Below, one piece after another: positions 43,221 to 52,573 of a stretch of DNA of 62,453 nt. A model generated the notes under the pieces. That model did no database searches. It was not told where the DNA came from and was given only the letters and a program-made list of their open reading frames with translations. The stretch spans positions 1 through 62,453 of the forward strand of contig CAZKLS010000006.1 of assembly GCA_964553405.1 (NCBI GenBank), read 5' to 3'. The position numbers and the translations under genes are program-made. Each line of letters starts with the position of its first letter. Within the stretch, counting starts at the first letter, position 1. Source of the stretch: DATIRA01 sp964553405. GTDB lineage: Bacteria > Pseudomonadota > Gammaproteobacteria > Steroidobacterales > Steroidobacteraceae.

Positions 43221-44300
43221 TCAGGCCCCGGCGCGCAGGAAACGATTGACTCCGGCCGCGTCCTGCTCCCGTGCGAGTTCGCCCTCGCCATGCAGGAAAT
43301 TCAGATGCGCCAGCGTTTCCCCGATGGCGAGCAGCCGGTGAAAGCCTCGCGGCACGCGCCCGAACATCGTCGGCAGCAGCTCGTCGGCGGTGCGCGGCTC
43401 ATGGCACGCCTGCCGGAGCGCCTCGAGCTGCTCCAGGTGATGTCGGCGCAGCACCGCGATGCGCCGATGCAGACCCCGGAACGGGCGACCGTGGGACGGC
43501 AGCACGATCACGTCCTCGGCACAACCCTCGAGCCGGTCGAAGGAGTGGAAGAACTCGCGCAGCGGATCGGCCTCGGGGGCCGAGGACAGCACGCTCACGT
43601 TCGGTGAGATCGTCGGCAGCACCTGGTCGCCGCTCACCAGCAGGCCGCGGTCCGCGTCGTGCAGGCACAGGTGCCCGCTGCAGTGACCCCCGGTCGCGAT
43701 CACGCGCCACGACCCGGGCCCGAGGCGCAGCTGCTCGCCATCCTCGGGATGCGCGGCGACGCCCGGCACGCCGTCGTACCAGTCGAAGTGATCGCCCCGG
43801 AGGTTGGCCGCGTCGAGGCCTTCGACGTCGATGCCCTGCGCGTGCAGGAAGCCGGTGATGCGCGCGGAAATCTCCGCGCGATCCGCGTCGACGAACGCAT
43901 TGACCGAGCGGAACGCGTCCACGGACATCAGCACCTCGGCGCCGTGCCGGTCGCTGAGCCAGCGTGCCAGGCCCATGTGGTCCGGGTGGTCGTGGGTCAG
44001 GAAGATCCGGCCGAGCCTGCGCCCGCGCAACACGTCGCGCTCGAGGGACATCCACGCCTCGCGGCACACGGCTGCAGCCAGGCCCGTGTCGACCAGCGTC
44101 CAGTCCGTCCCACCGTCGAGCAGCCACAGGTTGATGTGACTGAGTTCCATCGGCAGCGGCACGCGCACCCACAGCAGCCCCGGGACGATCTCCCGTGCCT
44201 CGCCCGGCCCCGGCGGGACGATTGGCAGGTACTCGATGCCAGGGTCGGGCGACCGGCGCTGCCGTTTCCCGCGGGGGGCAAGACTGACATCGCGGCTCAA
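43221..44300 (-). CDS. MBL-fold metallo-hydrolase
   Basis: A 359-residue metallo-beta-lactamase fold hydrolase. The zinc-binding THDHPDH motif is at residues 102-108, with downstream ligands in ATGGHCSGHLCLHD and LLVSGDQVLP and the final histidine in LPSHGRPF. A C-terminal helical domain (LRRHHLEQLEALRQACHEP) resembles LACTB2/RNase-like members. The start is probably TTG 44300, overlapping the lnt stop (TTGA), since no ATG or GTG lies before the conserved region. Substrate unknown. It is inserted between lnt and leuS. Confidence 0.82.
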   Translation of the reverse strand: MSRDVSLAPRGKRQRRSPDPGIEYLPIVPPGPGEAREIVPGLLWVRVPLPMELSHINLWLLDGGTDWTLVDTGLAAAVCREAWMSLERDVLRGRRLGRIFLTHDHPDHMGLARWLSDRHGAEVLMSVDAFRSVNAFVDADRAEISARITGFLHAQGIDVEGLDAANLRGDHFDWYDGVPGVAAHPEDGEQLRLGPGSWRVIATGGHCSGHLCLHDADRGLLVSGDQVLPTISPNVSVLSSAPEADPLREFFHSFDRLEGCAEDVIVLPSHGRPFRGLHRRIAVLRRHHLEQLEALRQACHEPRTADELLPTMFGRVPRGFHRLLAIGETLAHLNFLHGEGELAREQDAAGVNRFLRAGA

Positions 44301-45799
44301 CTGCGAATCCTGCCGGACGCGCGGAACCCGGCCAGCAGGCCCACGCCGACCAGCGCGAGCACGGCGTAATTGCCGAGCCTCATGTACGGCGTCGTGCCGG
44401 CGCGCGGCTCGATCACGCCCGTCAGCACGCCCGCCTGGAACTGGGGCAGCGTCGCGAGCAGCCGTCCGTCGTGCGCGATCAGCGCGGTGACGCCGTCGTT
44501 CGTGGCACGCAGCATGGGCCGGCCGGTCTCGAGGGAACGCATGCGGCTGATGTCCAGGTGCTGGTGCGGCGCGGTGGAGTCGCCGAACCACGCGTCGTTG
44601 GTGACGTTGACCAGCAGCGACGACTGCCGCGCGAGGCGCAGCTGCTCCGCGCCGTAGGCGTCCTCGTAGCAGATCGTCGGCGCGAGTCGCTCGCCCCCGG
44701 CCTCGAGCGGCGGCTGCTCAGCGGCCCCGGGCTCGAAGTCCGAGTACGGGAGGTTCATCAGGCGCATCCACTCGCGGACCGCGTCGGGCACCGGAAAGAA
44801 CTCGCCGAAGGGCACGAGGCGGCGCTTGTAGTACCACTGCTCGGCCGGCCCCCAGGCAGCCATCGCGTTGTAATAGGCGCCGCTGGCCGGATCGCGCCTC
44901 AGCAGCCCCATGACGAGCGACGAGCCACTGAACGTGGCCCGGGCGGCGAGCGCGTCCAGGAACGGCCGCAGCTCCTGCTCCAGCGCTGGCAGCGCGGCCT
45001 CGGGCCAGACGATGATGTCGGCGCCGAAATGCGGCTCGGTGAGCTCGCGGTACAGCCGCAGCGTCTGCTCCCGCTGGCCCGGCTGCCACTTGATCGACTG
45101 CGGCACCGCGCCCTGCACCAGCGCGACGGACACGCTCCCGGCGCGGGGAGCGGTCCACTCGATGCGCTCGAGCCCGATTCCGCCCGCCCAGGCGAGCACG
45201 ATTACCGTCGCCGCAACCGCCCGCTCGCGGGCGGTGCCCAGCAGCAGGCCGAGCAGGCCGCCGGCCGTCACCGCCACGGCGAGGCTGACGCCGTAGACGC
45301 CCAGCAGCGGCGCGTACCCGCTGAGCGGCGTGTCGAGCTGACTGTAGCCCAGCGCCAGCCAGGGGAAGCCGCTCAGGACCCAGCCGCGCAGCCACTCGGC
45401 CAGCACCCAGCCCGCCGGCAGCAGCACCAGCCAGCGCAGGTTGCCGGCCGCGGCGGACCAGCGCGTCACCGCGTAACCGAGCGCCGCGCTGTAGCAGGCC
45501 ATGATCGCCACCAGGCCGAGCATCAGGATCGCGGCGATCCACAGCGGCGCGCCGCCGACCAGGTGCACGCTGTGATAGAGCCAGTAGGTGCCGGCGAGGA
45601 AGGTCGCGCCGGTGAACAGGAATCCGCGCCAGGCCGCCCGCCGCGCGGTGACGCCTTCCCAGAGCAGAAACAGCACCGCTGGCATCAGCAGCCCGAGCAG
45701 CCACAGCCGCGCAGGCGCGAACGCGATCGCGAGCAGCGCGCCGGCCGGCGCGGTCAGCAGGTCGCCGGAGCGTTCCGCGAGCAGTCGCGTCAGCCGCAT
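44297..45799 (-). CDS. lnt: Apolipoprotein N-acyltransferase
   Basis: A 500-residue inner-membrane enzyme adding the third acyl chain to lipoproteins. N-terminal hydrophobic helices (LLGLLMPAVLFLLWEG and others) are followed by a periplasmic nitrilase-like domain. Its catalytic Glu-Lys-Cys residues lie in IVWPEAALPAL, YYKRRLVPFGEFFP and TICYEDAYG. ATG 45799 begins the family N-terminus (MRLTRLLAERSGDLL); an upstream GTG adds 14 atypical residues. Order corC-lnt is conserved. Confidence 0.95.
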   Translation of the reverse strand: MRLTRLLAERSGDLLTAPAGALLAIAFAPARLWLLGLLMPAVLFLLWEGVTARRAAWRGFLFTGATFLAGTYWLYHSVHLVGGAPLWIAAILMLGLVAIMACYSAALGYAVTRWSAAAGNLRWLVLLPAGWVLAEWLRGWVLSGFPWLALGYSQLDTPLSGYAPLLGVYGVSLAVAVTAGGLLGLLLGTARERAVAATVIVLAWAGGIGLERIEWTAPRAGSVSVALVQGAVPQSIKWQPGQREQTLRLYRELTEPHFGADIIVWPEAALPALEQELRPFLDALAARATFSGSSLVMGLLRRDPASGAYYNAMAAWGPAEQWYYKRRLVPFGEFFPVPDAVREWMRLMNLPYSDFEPGAAEQPPLEAGGERLAPTICYEDAYGAEQLRLARQSSLLVNVTNDAWFGDSTAPHQHLDISRMRSLETGRPMLRATNDGVTALIAHDGRLLATLPQFQAGVLTGVIEPRAGTTPYMRLGNYAVLALVGVGLLAGFRASGRIRS

Positions 45800-45857
45800 C
45801 GGGCCGCACCCGGGCAGCCGCGGGCACGAACCCGCGGCCACGCGAAGCCGGGCGCGG

Positions 45858-46721
45858 TCAAGGCGACTCCGGCGGGCGCAGTTCCAGGTCGCGCGGGGTC
45901 GTCACGCGCAGCGTCTCGACGCGCCTGCGGTCCGCGCGCAGCACCTTCAATTCGAGGCCGCCGATCTCGATCGTCTCGCCACGGCGCGGCATGCGCCCGA
46001 GCTCGTGCAGCACCAGGCCGCCGATCGTGTCGTATTCCTCGTCCGAGAACCGCGTCCCGAAGGCCTGGTTGAACTCGTCGATGCGGGTCAGCGCCGGAAC
46101 CGTGAAGGTCCGCTCGCCCTCCTTGCGTATCCCCTCGCCCTCGTCCACGTCGTATTCGTCGCCGATGTCGCCGACGATCTGCTCCAGCACGTCTTCGATC
46201 GTCAGCAGGCCGGACACTCCGCCGTATTCATCGACGACGATGGCCATGTGGTTGTGGGTGAGCCGGAACTCCTTCAGCAGCACGTTCAGCCGCTTGCTCT
46301 CCGGGATGAACACGGCCGGCCGCAGGCACTCGCGAATGTCGAAATGCGGATCCGGTCCCTGGGCGAAGTAGCGCAGCAGGTCCTTCGCGAGCAGTATGCC
46401 GACGACATCGTCCTTGTCCTCGCCGACCACCGGAAACCTCGAGTGACCGGACTCGATGACGACCGGGAGAATCTTGTCGGGCGGGTCCTCGCGCTGGATC
46501 ACGACCATCTGCGACCGGGGCACCATGACGTCCCGGACCTGGATCTCGGCGACCTCGAGCACGCCCTCGAGCATGCCGAGCCCGTCTGCGTCGATCAGCC
46601 CGCGGTCGCGTGCGTCCGCCAGTACGTCGGAAAGCTGCTCGAGATCGCGGGGCTCTCCCGACATCATCTCGACCAGGCGGCGGAGCCAGCTCCCGGTCGA
46701 CCCTGGTTGTTCGTCACTCAT
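45858..46721 (-). CDS. corC: CorC/HlyC family CBS-pair protein (YbeX)
   Basis: A 287-residue soluble protein. Two CBS motifs span roughly residues 65-190 (RDVMVPRSQMVVI, HSRFPVVGEDKDDVVGIL, MAIVVDEYGGVSGLLTIED). A C-terminal CorC_HlyC domain follows with IGGLVLHELGRMPRRGE. No DUF21 membrane domain is present, matching E. coli CorC/YbeX, implicated in magnesium/cobalt efflux and ribosome homeostasis. It overlaps ybeY by 4 bases. Confidence 0.93.
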   Translation of the reverse strand: MSDEQPGSTGSWLRRLVEMMSGEPRDLEQLSDVLADARDRGLIDADGLGMLEGVLEVAEIQVRDVMVPRSQMVVIQREDPPDKILPVVIESGHSRFPVVGEDKDDVVGILLAKDLLRYFAQGPDPHFDIRECLRPAVFIPESKRLNVLLKEFRLTHNHMAIVVDEYGGVSGLLTIEDVLEQIVGDIGDEYDVDEGEGIRKEGERTFTVPALTRIDEFNQAFGTRFSDEEYDTIGGLVLHELGRMPRRGETIEIGGLELKVLRADRRRVETLRVTTPRDLELRPPESP

Positions 46722-47245
46722 GCAGTGCCGGCGGCAGACGCGACATAGGGATTCTGATACCCCAAACCAGCGAGGATTTCCACCTCGAGGCGCTCCATGC
46801 GCCGGGCCTGCCGCGGCCGCTCGTGGTCGTGGCCGAGCAGGTGCAGGGTGCCGTGCACGACCATGTGGGCCCAGTGGGCGGCGAGCGTCTTGCCCTGCGC
46901 CCTCGCCTCGCGGGCCACCACCGGCGCGCAGATCACGAGGTCGCCGAGCGCACCGGTCGCGCCGGTTTCCTCGGCGGACGCGGGGAAGGAAAGCACGTTG
47001 GTCGGCCGGTCCCGGTCGCGGAACTCGCGATTGAGCCGCCTGGACTCGCCCGGGCCCGCCACCCGGATGCAGACCAGCGCTGTAGGGCCATGGCCCCGGG
47101 CTCGCGGCCGGGCCTCGCCTGTCGCGGCGGCATGCGCCGTCCGCGCCCAGCGACGCATCGCGGTGGCCGAGGGAACCCAGGGGCGACGGGCGGCGTACTG
47201 CACTTCCACGCGCAGCGGGTCGGGCGCGACGACGCGCGCGCTCAC
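46718..47245 (-). CDS. ybeY: Endoribonuclease/rRNA maturation factor YbeY
   Basis: A 175-residue metalloprotein for 16S rRNA 3' maturation and ribosome quality control. The zinc motif HGTLHLLGHDHE is intact, and FRDRDRPTNVLSFP is the conserved NVLSFP region. GTG 47245 overlaps the ybeZ stop (GTGA). Order ybeZ-ybeY-corC-lnt is preserved. Confidence 0.95.
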   Translation of the reverse strand: MSARVVAPDPLRVEVQYAARRPWVPSATAMRRWARTAHAAATGEARPRARGHGPTALVCIRVAGPGESRRLNREFRDRDRPTNVLSFPASAEETGATGALGDLVICAPVVAREARAQGKTLAAHWAHMVVHGTLHLLGHDHERPRQARRMERLEVEILAGLGYQNPYVASAAGTA

Positions 47246-48222
47246 GCCGCCGGCTCCGGCTCGTCCGACTGCCGCTCGTAGGCCTGGACGATCCGCTGCA
47301 CCAGCGGGTGCCGCACCACGTCGCGGGCGTTGAAAAACGTGAACGCGACGCCCTGGACGTCGCGCAGCACCTCGATCACGTGTCGCAGCCCCGAACGCTG
47401 CTGGCGGGGCAGGTCGATCTGGGTGATGTCCCCGGTCACGACGGCCTTGGAGCCGAAGCCGATCCGGGTCAGGAACATCTTCATCTGCTCGACGGTCGTG
47501 TTCTGCGCCTCGTCGAGGATGATGAACGAGTCGTTCAGCGAACGGCCCCTCATGAAGGCGAGCGGCGCCACCTCGATCACCTGGCGCTCGACGTGCCGCG
47601 CGGCGCGGTCGAATCCCAGCATCTCGTAGAGCGCGTCGTACATCGGGCGAAGGTAGGGATCCACCTTCTGTGCCATGTCGCCCGGCAGGAAGCCGAGCCG
47701 CTCGCCGGCCTCCACGGCCGGCCTGACCAGCACGATGCGGCGTACCTTGGCGGACTGCAGCGCCTCGATTGCGCTCGCGACGGCCAGGTAGGTCTTGCCG
47801 GTGCCGGCCGGCCCGATGCCGAACGTCAGGTCGTGGTCACGGATGTTCTCCAGGTACTGCCGCTGGTTGACGCCGCGACCCCGGATCGCGCCGCGCTGGG
47901 TCTGCACGACCGGATCGACGTCACGGTCGCCGCGTTCGCCGGCGGAAGCGAACCCGAGTTCCTGCACGCTCAGGTGAACCTTGTCCGGAGACAGGGCTTC
48001 GCTGGCGGACAGCTCGAACATCTGGCGCAGCACTGCCGCCGCGTTGTCCACGACGCCACCCGGGCCGAACACCTGCAGCCGGTGGCCGCGGCGCCTGACT
48101 TCCACGCCGAGCCGTTCCTCGACGTGCCGGAGATTCTGCTCCATCGGGCCGGTGAAGTTGGCGAGCCGCGCGTTGTCGGCCTCGCCGAGCGAGACCTCGC
48201 GTACCTCGATCGGGTCGCTCAA
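47242..48222 (-). CDS. ybeZ: PhoH-like ATPase YbeZ
   Basis: A 326-residue PhoH-type P-loop ATPase. Walker A is GPAGTGKTYLAVA near residue 148 and Walker B FIILDEAQNTT near 232. The N-terminal region (VRRRGHRLQVFGPG) is a KH-like segment typical of YbeZ. It works with YbeY in RNA metabolism. Start and stop overlap miaB and ybeY. Confidence 0.94.
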   Translation of the reverse strand: MSDPIEVREVSLGEADNARLANFTGPMEQNLRHVEERLGVEVRRRGHRLQVFGPGGVVDNAAAVLRQMFELSASEALSPDKVHLSVQELGFASAGERGDRDVDPVVQTQRGAIRGRGVNQRQYLENIRDHDLTFGIGPAGTGKTYLAVASAIEALQSAKVRRIVLVRPAVEAGERLGFLPGDMAQKVDPYLRPMYDALYEMLGFDRAARHVERQVIEVAPLAFMRGRSLNDSFIILDEAQNTTVEQMKMFLTRIGFGSKAVVTGDITQIDLPRQQRSGLRHVIEVLRDVQGVAFTFFNARDVVRHPLVQRIVQAYERQSDEPEPAA

Positions 48223-49562
48223 GCGGCCCGTCCCTCGGACGCCGCGAGCCGTCCCCGGAGCGAATGCGGCAGTGCCTCGGTGATCAGGACGTCCGCGAAG
48301 CGATTGATCAGCGACGCCGGGCCGTCGAAGTTGACCCAGCGATTGTTCTCGCTGCGTCCGGCAAGTTGCCGCGGGTCCCGCTTCGAGGTTCGCTCGACGA
48401 GCACCCTCTGTACCGAGCCGACCATCGCGCGACTGATCGCGAGCGCCTGCGCGTCGATCCGCTGCTGCAGCACTGCCAGCCGTCGCTGTTTCTCCGCGTG
48501 GGGCACGTCGTCGGGCAGTGCCGCGGCAGGGGTTCCCGGGCGCCGGCTGTAGATGAAGCTGTAGCTCTGGTCGAAACCGAGCTCCTCGACCAGCGCCATC
48601 GTCGCCTCGAAGTCCCGCTCGGTCTCGCCGGGAAAGCCGACGATGAAATCGGAGGACAGGCTGATGCCCGGACGCGCTTCGCGAAGCCTGCGGATGCGCT
48701 GCCGGTATTCGAGCGCGGTATGACCTCGCTTCATCAGCGCCAGGATCCGGTCCGAGCCGCTCTGCACCGGCAGGTGCAGCTGGGCGGCGAGCTTGGGCAC
48801 GTCCCGGTAAGCCTCGATCAGGCTGTCGCGGAATTCAACCGGGTGTGAGGTCGTGAAGCGGATGCGCTCGATGCCCGGCACCTCGGCGACGAAATAGATC
48901 AGCGCCGCGAGATCCGCGTAGCCGCCGCGCATCTCGCCTCGGTAGGCATTGACGTTCTGCCCGAGCAGCGTGACCTCGGCCACGCCCTGCCCGGCGAGGA
49001 GTCGTACCTCGTCCATGACCTGCTCGAGCGGCCGGCTCATCTCCTCGCCGCGCGTGTACGGCACCACGCAGAACGTGCAGTACTTGCTGCAGCCCTCCAT
49101 CACGGAGACGAAGGCGGTCGCGCCCAGTGCACGCGGCTCCGGCAGCCGGTCGAATTTCTCGATTTCCGGGAAGCTCACGTCCACGACGGCGCGGCCGTCG
49201 CTCTTCAGGCGGGCGATCATCTCCGGCAGGCGATGCACGGTCTGCGGGCCGAACACCAGGTCGACGAACGGCGCGCGGGAGGTTATGCCCTCGCCTTCCT
49301 GGCTCGCGACACAGCCACCGACGCCGATGATCACCTCCGGTCGGTGCTGCTTGAGCAGGCGCCACTGGCCCAGCAGCGAAAACACCTTCTCCTGCGCCTT
49401 CTCCCGGACCGAGCAGGTGTTCAGCAGCAGCAGGTCGGCGTCGGAGGGATCGTCGGTCGGCAGGTAGCCGCCCGAGTCGCGCAGCACGTCCGCCATTCTC
49501 GCGGAGTCGTACTCGTTCATCTGGCAGCCGAAGGTTCGCACGTGGACGCGGGGCATCGGCAT
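48219..49562 (-). CDS. miaB: tRNA-2-methylthio-N6-dimethylallyladenosine synthase MiaB
   Basis: A 447-residue radical-SAM methylthiotransferase modifying A37 of tRNAs. The N-terminal cluster domain has RTFGCQMNEYDS, LNTCSVREKA and GVGGCVASQEG. The radical-SAM motif is CSKYCTFCVVPYTRG; the C-terminal TRAM domain contains GRSENNRWVNF. ATG 49562 or the second ATG at 49556 may be used. It heads miaB-ybeZ-ybeY-corC-lnt. Confidence 0.96.
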   Translation of the reverse strand: MPMPRVHVRTFGCQMNEYDSARMADVLRDSGGYLPTDDPSDADLLLLNTCSVREKAQEKVFSLLGQWRLLKQHRPEVIIGVGGCVASQEGEGITSRAPFVDLVFGPQTVHRLPEMIARLKSDGRAVVDVSFPEIEKFDRLPEPRALGATAFVSVMEGCSKYCTFCVVPYTRGEEMSRPLEQVMDEVRLLAGQGVAEVTLLGQNVNAYRGEMRGGYADLAALIYFVAEVPGIERIRFTTSHPVEFRDSLIEAYRDVPKLAAQLHLPVQSGSDRILALMKRGHTALEYRQRIRRLREARPGISLSSDFIVGFPGETERDFEATMALVEELGFDQSYSFIYSRRPGTPAAALPDDVPHAEKQRRLAVLQQRIDAQALAISRAMVGSVQRVLVERTSKRDPRQLAGRSENNRWVNFDGPASLINRFADVLITEALPHSLRGRLAASEGRAA

Positions 49563-49637
49563 AGTTTGCCACAGGAGGCCCCGGGCCTTCCGCTGCCCGG
49601 CCGCGACCCCCGGCGGTGTAAAGTGGGCCTGGCAGCG

Positions 49638-52310
49638 ATGTCCGAGCCCCGCATGACCCCCCCCGCAGCGCATCACGAGACCGCGGCCAGGACGCTGGAA
49701 CGTCTGGCGGTCGACCCGGCCAGCGGGCTCTCCAGCCGCGAGGCCGCGGCGCGACTGCGCGACAGCGGGCCGAACCAGCTGAAGGTGCGCGCCAGGACCC
49801 CGGCGTGGCGGTTGCTGGTTCGCCAGTTCGCGAACCTGATGGTGCTGCTGCTCGTCATCGCGGCGGCGCTGTCGTTCGTGATGGTCGACTGGGTGGAGGG
49901 CGTCGCGATCCTCGTGGTGATCGCCATCAACGTGGCGATCGGCTTCGCGATGGAATATCAGGCGACCCGGTCGATGGAGGCGCTGCAGAGCCTGGCGCGG
50001 GTGAACGCGCGCGTTCGACGCGACGGCGCGGTGCTGGAGATCCGCGCCGTGCAACTGGTGCCCGGAGACGTCGTGCTGCTGGAGGGCGGCGACGTCGTCT
50101 CGGCAGACATCCGGCTGATCGAAGCCTCCAACCTGCAGGTGGACGAATCCGCACTGACCGGCGAATCCGTGCCGGTCGCCAAGGCCATCGAGCCGGTGCC
50201 CGAGGCGGCTCCGCTCGCCGAACGCAGCTCGATGCTCTACAAGGGCACGGCGGTCACGCGCGGTGCCGGCGAGGGCGTCGTCGTGGCCACCGGGCTCGCG
50301 ACCGAACTCGGCCGCATCTCGAGCCTGGTGGAGGCGACCGAGGACGAACACACGCCCCTCGAGCGTCGGCTCGAGAGGCTGGGCCGAAGACTGATCTGGC
50401 TGACGGTTGCGATCACGGGCCTGCTGCTGCTCGCGGGCATCGTCGCCGGCAGGGACCCGGAGCTGATGTTGCGCACCGCGGTGGCACTGGCGGTCGCGAC
50501 CGTGCCGGAGGGCCTGCCGGTGGTCGCGACGATCGCGCTGGCGCGCGGCATGTGGCGCATGGCGCGACGCAACGTGCTGATCAACCGGCTGTCCGCCGTC
50601 GAGACACTCGGCGCGACGGGAGTGATCTGCACCGACAAGACCGGCACGCTGACCGAGAACCGCATGACGGTGACCCGCCTGGCGTTGCCGGGCGGCGACT
50701 TCGAGCTCGACGGGGAGCGGTTGCTCCGCGACGGCAAGCCGGCGGCCGCAGACCGGGAGCCGGAGTTGCGGCAGGCGCTCGAGATCGGGGCGCTGTGCAA
50801 CAACGCGAGCCTCGAGGGTGAGCGATGGAGCGGCGATCCGCTCGAGGTGGCGCTTCTGGCGGCAGCCCGCGCCGCGGACATCACCCGCGACGGGCTCGAG
50901 AGTCGCCGGCCGCGCGTTCGCGTCGAGGCGTTCGACACCGGCACGCGGATGATGGCGACGCTGCACCAGGACGGCACGGGATTCCTGGTGGCGGTCAAGG
51001 GTGCGCCCGAGGCCGTGATCGGCGCCTGCCGCAGCCTGGTTTCCGCGCAGGGGCCGGTCGAGCTGAGCGATGCCGAGCGCGAGGCCTGGCTGCAACGAAA
51101 CGCGGCGCTCGCGGCCGACGGGCTGCGCGTCATCGCGCTGGCCTCGAACGCCAGCCCCGATGCCCCGGACGAGCTCTACGCGAACCTCGGACTCGTCGGC
51201 CTGGTGGGACTGCTCGATCCTCCCCGGGGCGACGTGCGCGCCTCGATCGAAGCCTGCCGCGAGGCCGGGATCCGCGTCGTGATGGTGACCGGCGACCAGC
51301 CGGCCACGGCGCGCAACGTCGCCGCGGCGGTCGGTCTCGTCGAATCGGACGATGCCCGGGTGGTACACGGCGCCGAACTCAGGCCGGTCGAGGATCTCGA
51401 CGAAACCGAACTCGCGCGGCTGCGGGACGTCAGCATCTTCGCCAGAGTCGATCCCGGGCAGAAGCTCGACATCATCGACCTGCACCAGAGCGCGAACGAG
51501 GTGGTCGCGATGACCGGCGACGGGGTCAACGATGCCCCGGCGCTGAAGAAAGCCGACATCGGCGTCGCGATGGGTCGCCGGGGCACGCAGGTGGCGCGCG
51601 AAGCGGCCGACATGGTGCTGAAGGACGACGCATTCGCGAGCATCGTCGCCGCCGTCCGCCACGGACGCGTGATCTTCGGCAACATCCGCAAGTTTGCGCT
51701 CTACCTGCTGTCCTGCAACACCAGCGAGGTCCTGGTGGTCGGACTCGCGACGGCAGCCAGCGCCCCGCTGCCGCTGCTGCCGCTGCAGATTCTTTTCCTG
51801 AACCTGGTCACCGACGTGTTTCCGGCGCTCGCGCTCGGCGTCGGGCCCGGAGACCCTTCGGTCATGCGGGCGCGGCCACGTCCGGCCGACGAGCCGATCC
51901 TCACGCGCCGGCACTGGCTCGGGATCGTCGGCCACGGGATCGTCATCACCGTCGCGGTGCTCGGCGCCTTCGCGCTGGCCTTCGTCTGGCTCGGCCTCGA
52001 CGAGCGGCGGGCGGTGACGGTCTCGTTCCTGTCGCTGGCCTTCGCGCAGCTGTGGCACGTCTTCAACATGCGCTCACCGGGCTCGCGCCTCGGACAGGAC
52101 GACGTGACGCGGAATCCCTTCATCTGGGGCGCACTGCTGCTCTGCTCGGCACTGTTGCTGGCCGCGGTCGGCCTGCCGGCGCTCAACACCGCGCTGGACC
52201 TCGCGAATCCCGGGGCCCGGGGCTGGGCGCTGGCGCTAGCGGCCTCGCTGCTGCCGCTGATCGTGGGGCAGGTCGCGCTCGCCCGGCGTCGTCTACGCGA
52301 TCATTCGTAG
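49638..52310 (+). CDS. P2-type cation-transporting ATPase (probably Ca2+ type)
   Basis: An 890-residue P-type ATPase. Residues about 10-80 are the cation_ATPase_N domain, DESALTGESVPVAK is the actuator TGES loop, ICTDKTGTLTENRM the phosphorylation site, and MTGDGVNDAPALKKADIG the hinge. Transmembrane helix 4 reads VATVPEGLPVVAT, helix 5 LLSCNTSEVLVV and helix 6 FLNLVTDVFPAL. These match the SERCA site II ligands (E309; N768/E771; N796/T799/D800), pointing to Ca2+ or Mn2+ export. ATG 49638 is used; a weak TAAAGT -10 lies upstream. It stands alone between miaB and ssb. Confidence 0.88.
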   Translation: MSEPRMTPPAAHHETAARTLERLAVDPASGLSSREAAARLRDSGPNQLKVRARTPAWRLLVRQFANLMVLLLVIAAALSFVMVDWVEGVAILVVIAINVAIGFAMEYQATRSMEALQSLARVNARVRRDGAVLEIRAVQLVPGDVVLLEGGDVVSADIRLIEASNLQVDESALTGESVPVAKAIEPVPEAAPLAERSSMLYKGTAVTRGAGEGVVVATGLATELGRISSLVEATEDEHTPLERRLERLGRRLIWLTVAITGLLLLAGIVAGRDPELMLRTAVALAVATVPEGLPVVATIALARGMWRMARRNVLINRLSAVETLGATGVICTDKTGTLTENRMTVTRLALPGGDFELDGERLLRDGKPAAADREPELRQALEIGALCNNASLEGERWSGDPLEVALLAAARAADITRDGLESRRPRVRVEAFDTGTRMMATLHQDGTGFLVAVKGAPEAVIGACRSLVSAQGPVELSDAEREAWLQRNAALAADGLRVIALASNASPDAPDELYANLGLVGLVGLLDPPRGDVRASIEACREAGIRVVMVTGDQPATARNVAAAVGLVESDDARVVHGAELRPVEDLDETELARLRDVSIFARVDPGQKLDIIDLHQSANEVVAMTGDGVNDAPALKKADIGVAMGRRGTQVAREAADMVLKDDAFASIVAAVRHGRVIFGNIRKFALYLLSCNTSEVLVVGLATAASAPLPLLPLQILFLNLVTDVFPALALGVGPGDPSVMRARPRPADEPILTRRHWLGIVGHGIVITVAVLGAFALAFVWLGLDERRAVTVSFLSLAFAQLWHVFNMRSPGSRLGQDDVTRNPFIWGALLLCSALLLAAVGLPALNTALDLANPGARGWALALAASLLPLIVGQVALARRRLRDHS

Positions 52311-52552
52311 TTGATCGAGATGCCGCACTCGGCCCCGATCCGGGCCAGTTCGTCCTCGAAGCAGCCGCCCCAGGCGCCGGGACCGCCGGTGGGACTCGCG
52401 ACGCCGAGTCCCTGGGGCGTGCCGTACATCGGGCCCATGCTGGCCTGCACGACCGCGGACGGCAGCGTCGAGGCGACCTCCTGGTCGAGACGACTGGCGA
52501 GCGGCTCGCCGATCAAGGCACGCACGATTGCGTTGTCCGACGCCAGCGGCAC
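52301..52552 (-). CDS. Hypothetical small ORF downstream of ssb
   Basis: An 83-residue ORF starting with GTG at 52552, 21 bases after the ssb stop and in the same frame as ssb. It ends with CGISINYE and converges on the ATPase gene with a 10-base overlap. It contains two cysteines (GGCFEDE, AECGIS). I do not recognise it. It may be a real short gene, the relic of a longer one, or chance coding in a GC-rich gap. Confidence 0.3.
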   Translation of the reverse strand: MPLASDNAIVRALIGEPLASRLDQEVASTLPSAVVQASMGPMYGTPQGLGVASPTGGPGAWGGCFEDELARIGAECGISINYE

Positions 52553-52573
52553 CGGGATCAGCGCGACGCCCGG

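Noticed and set aside
49563..52058. In-frame upstream extension of miaB across the P-type ATPase gene
   Set aside because: The region is antisense to the ATPase, low-complexity (His/Gln/Arg-rich), and MiaB homologues start at the short N-terminus near 49560.
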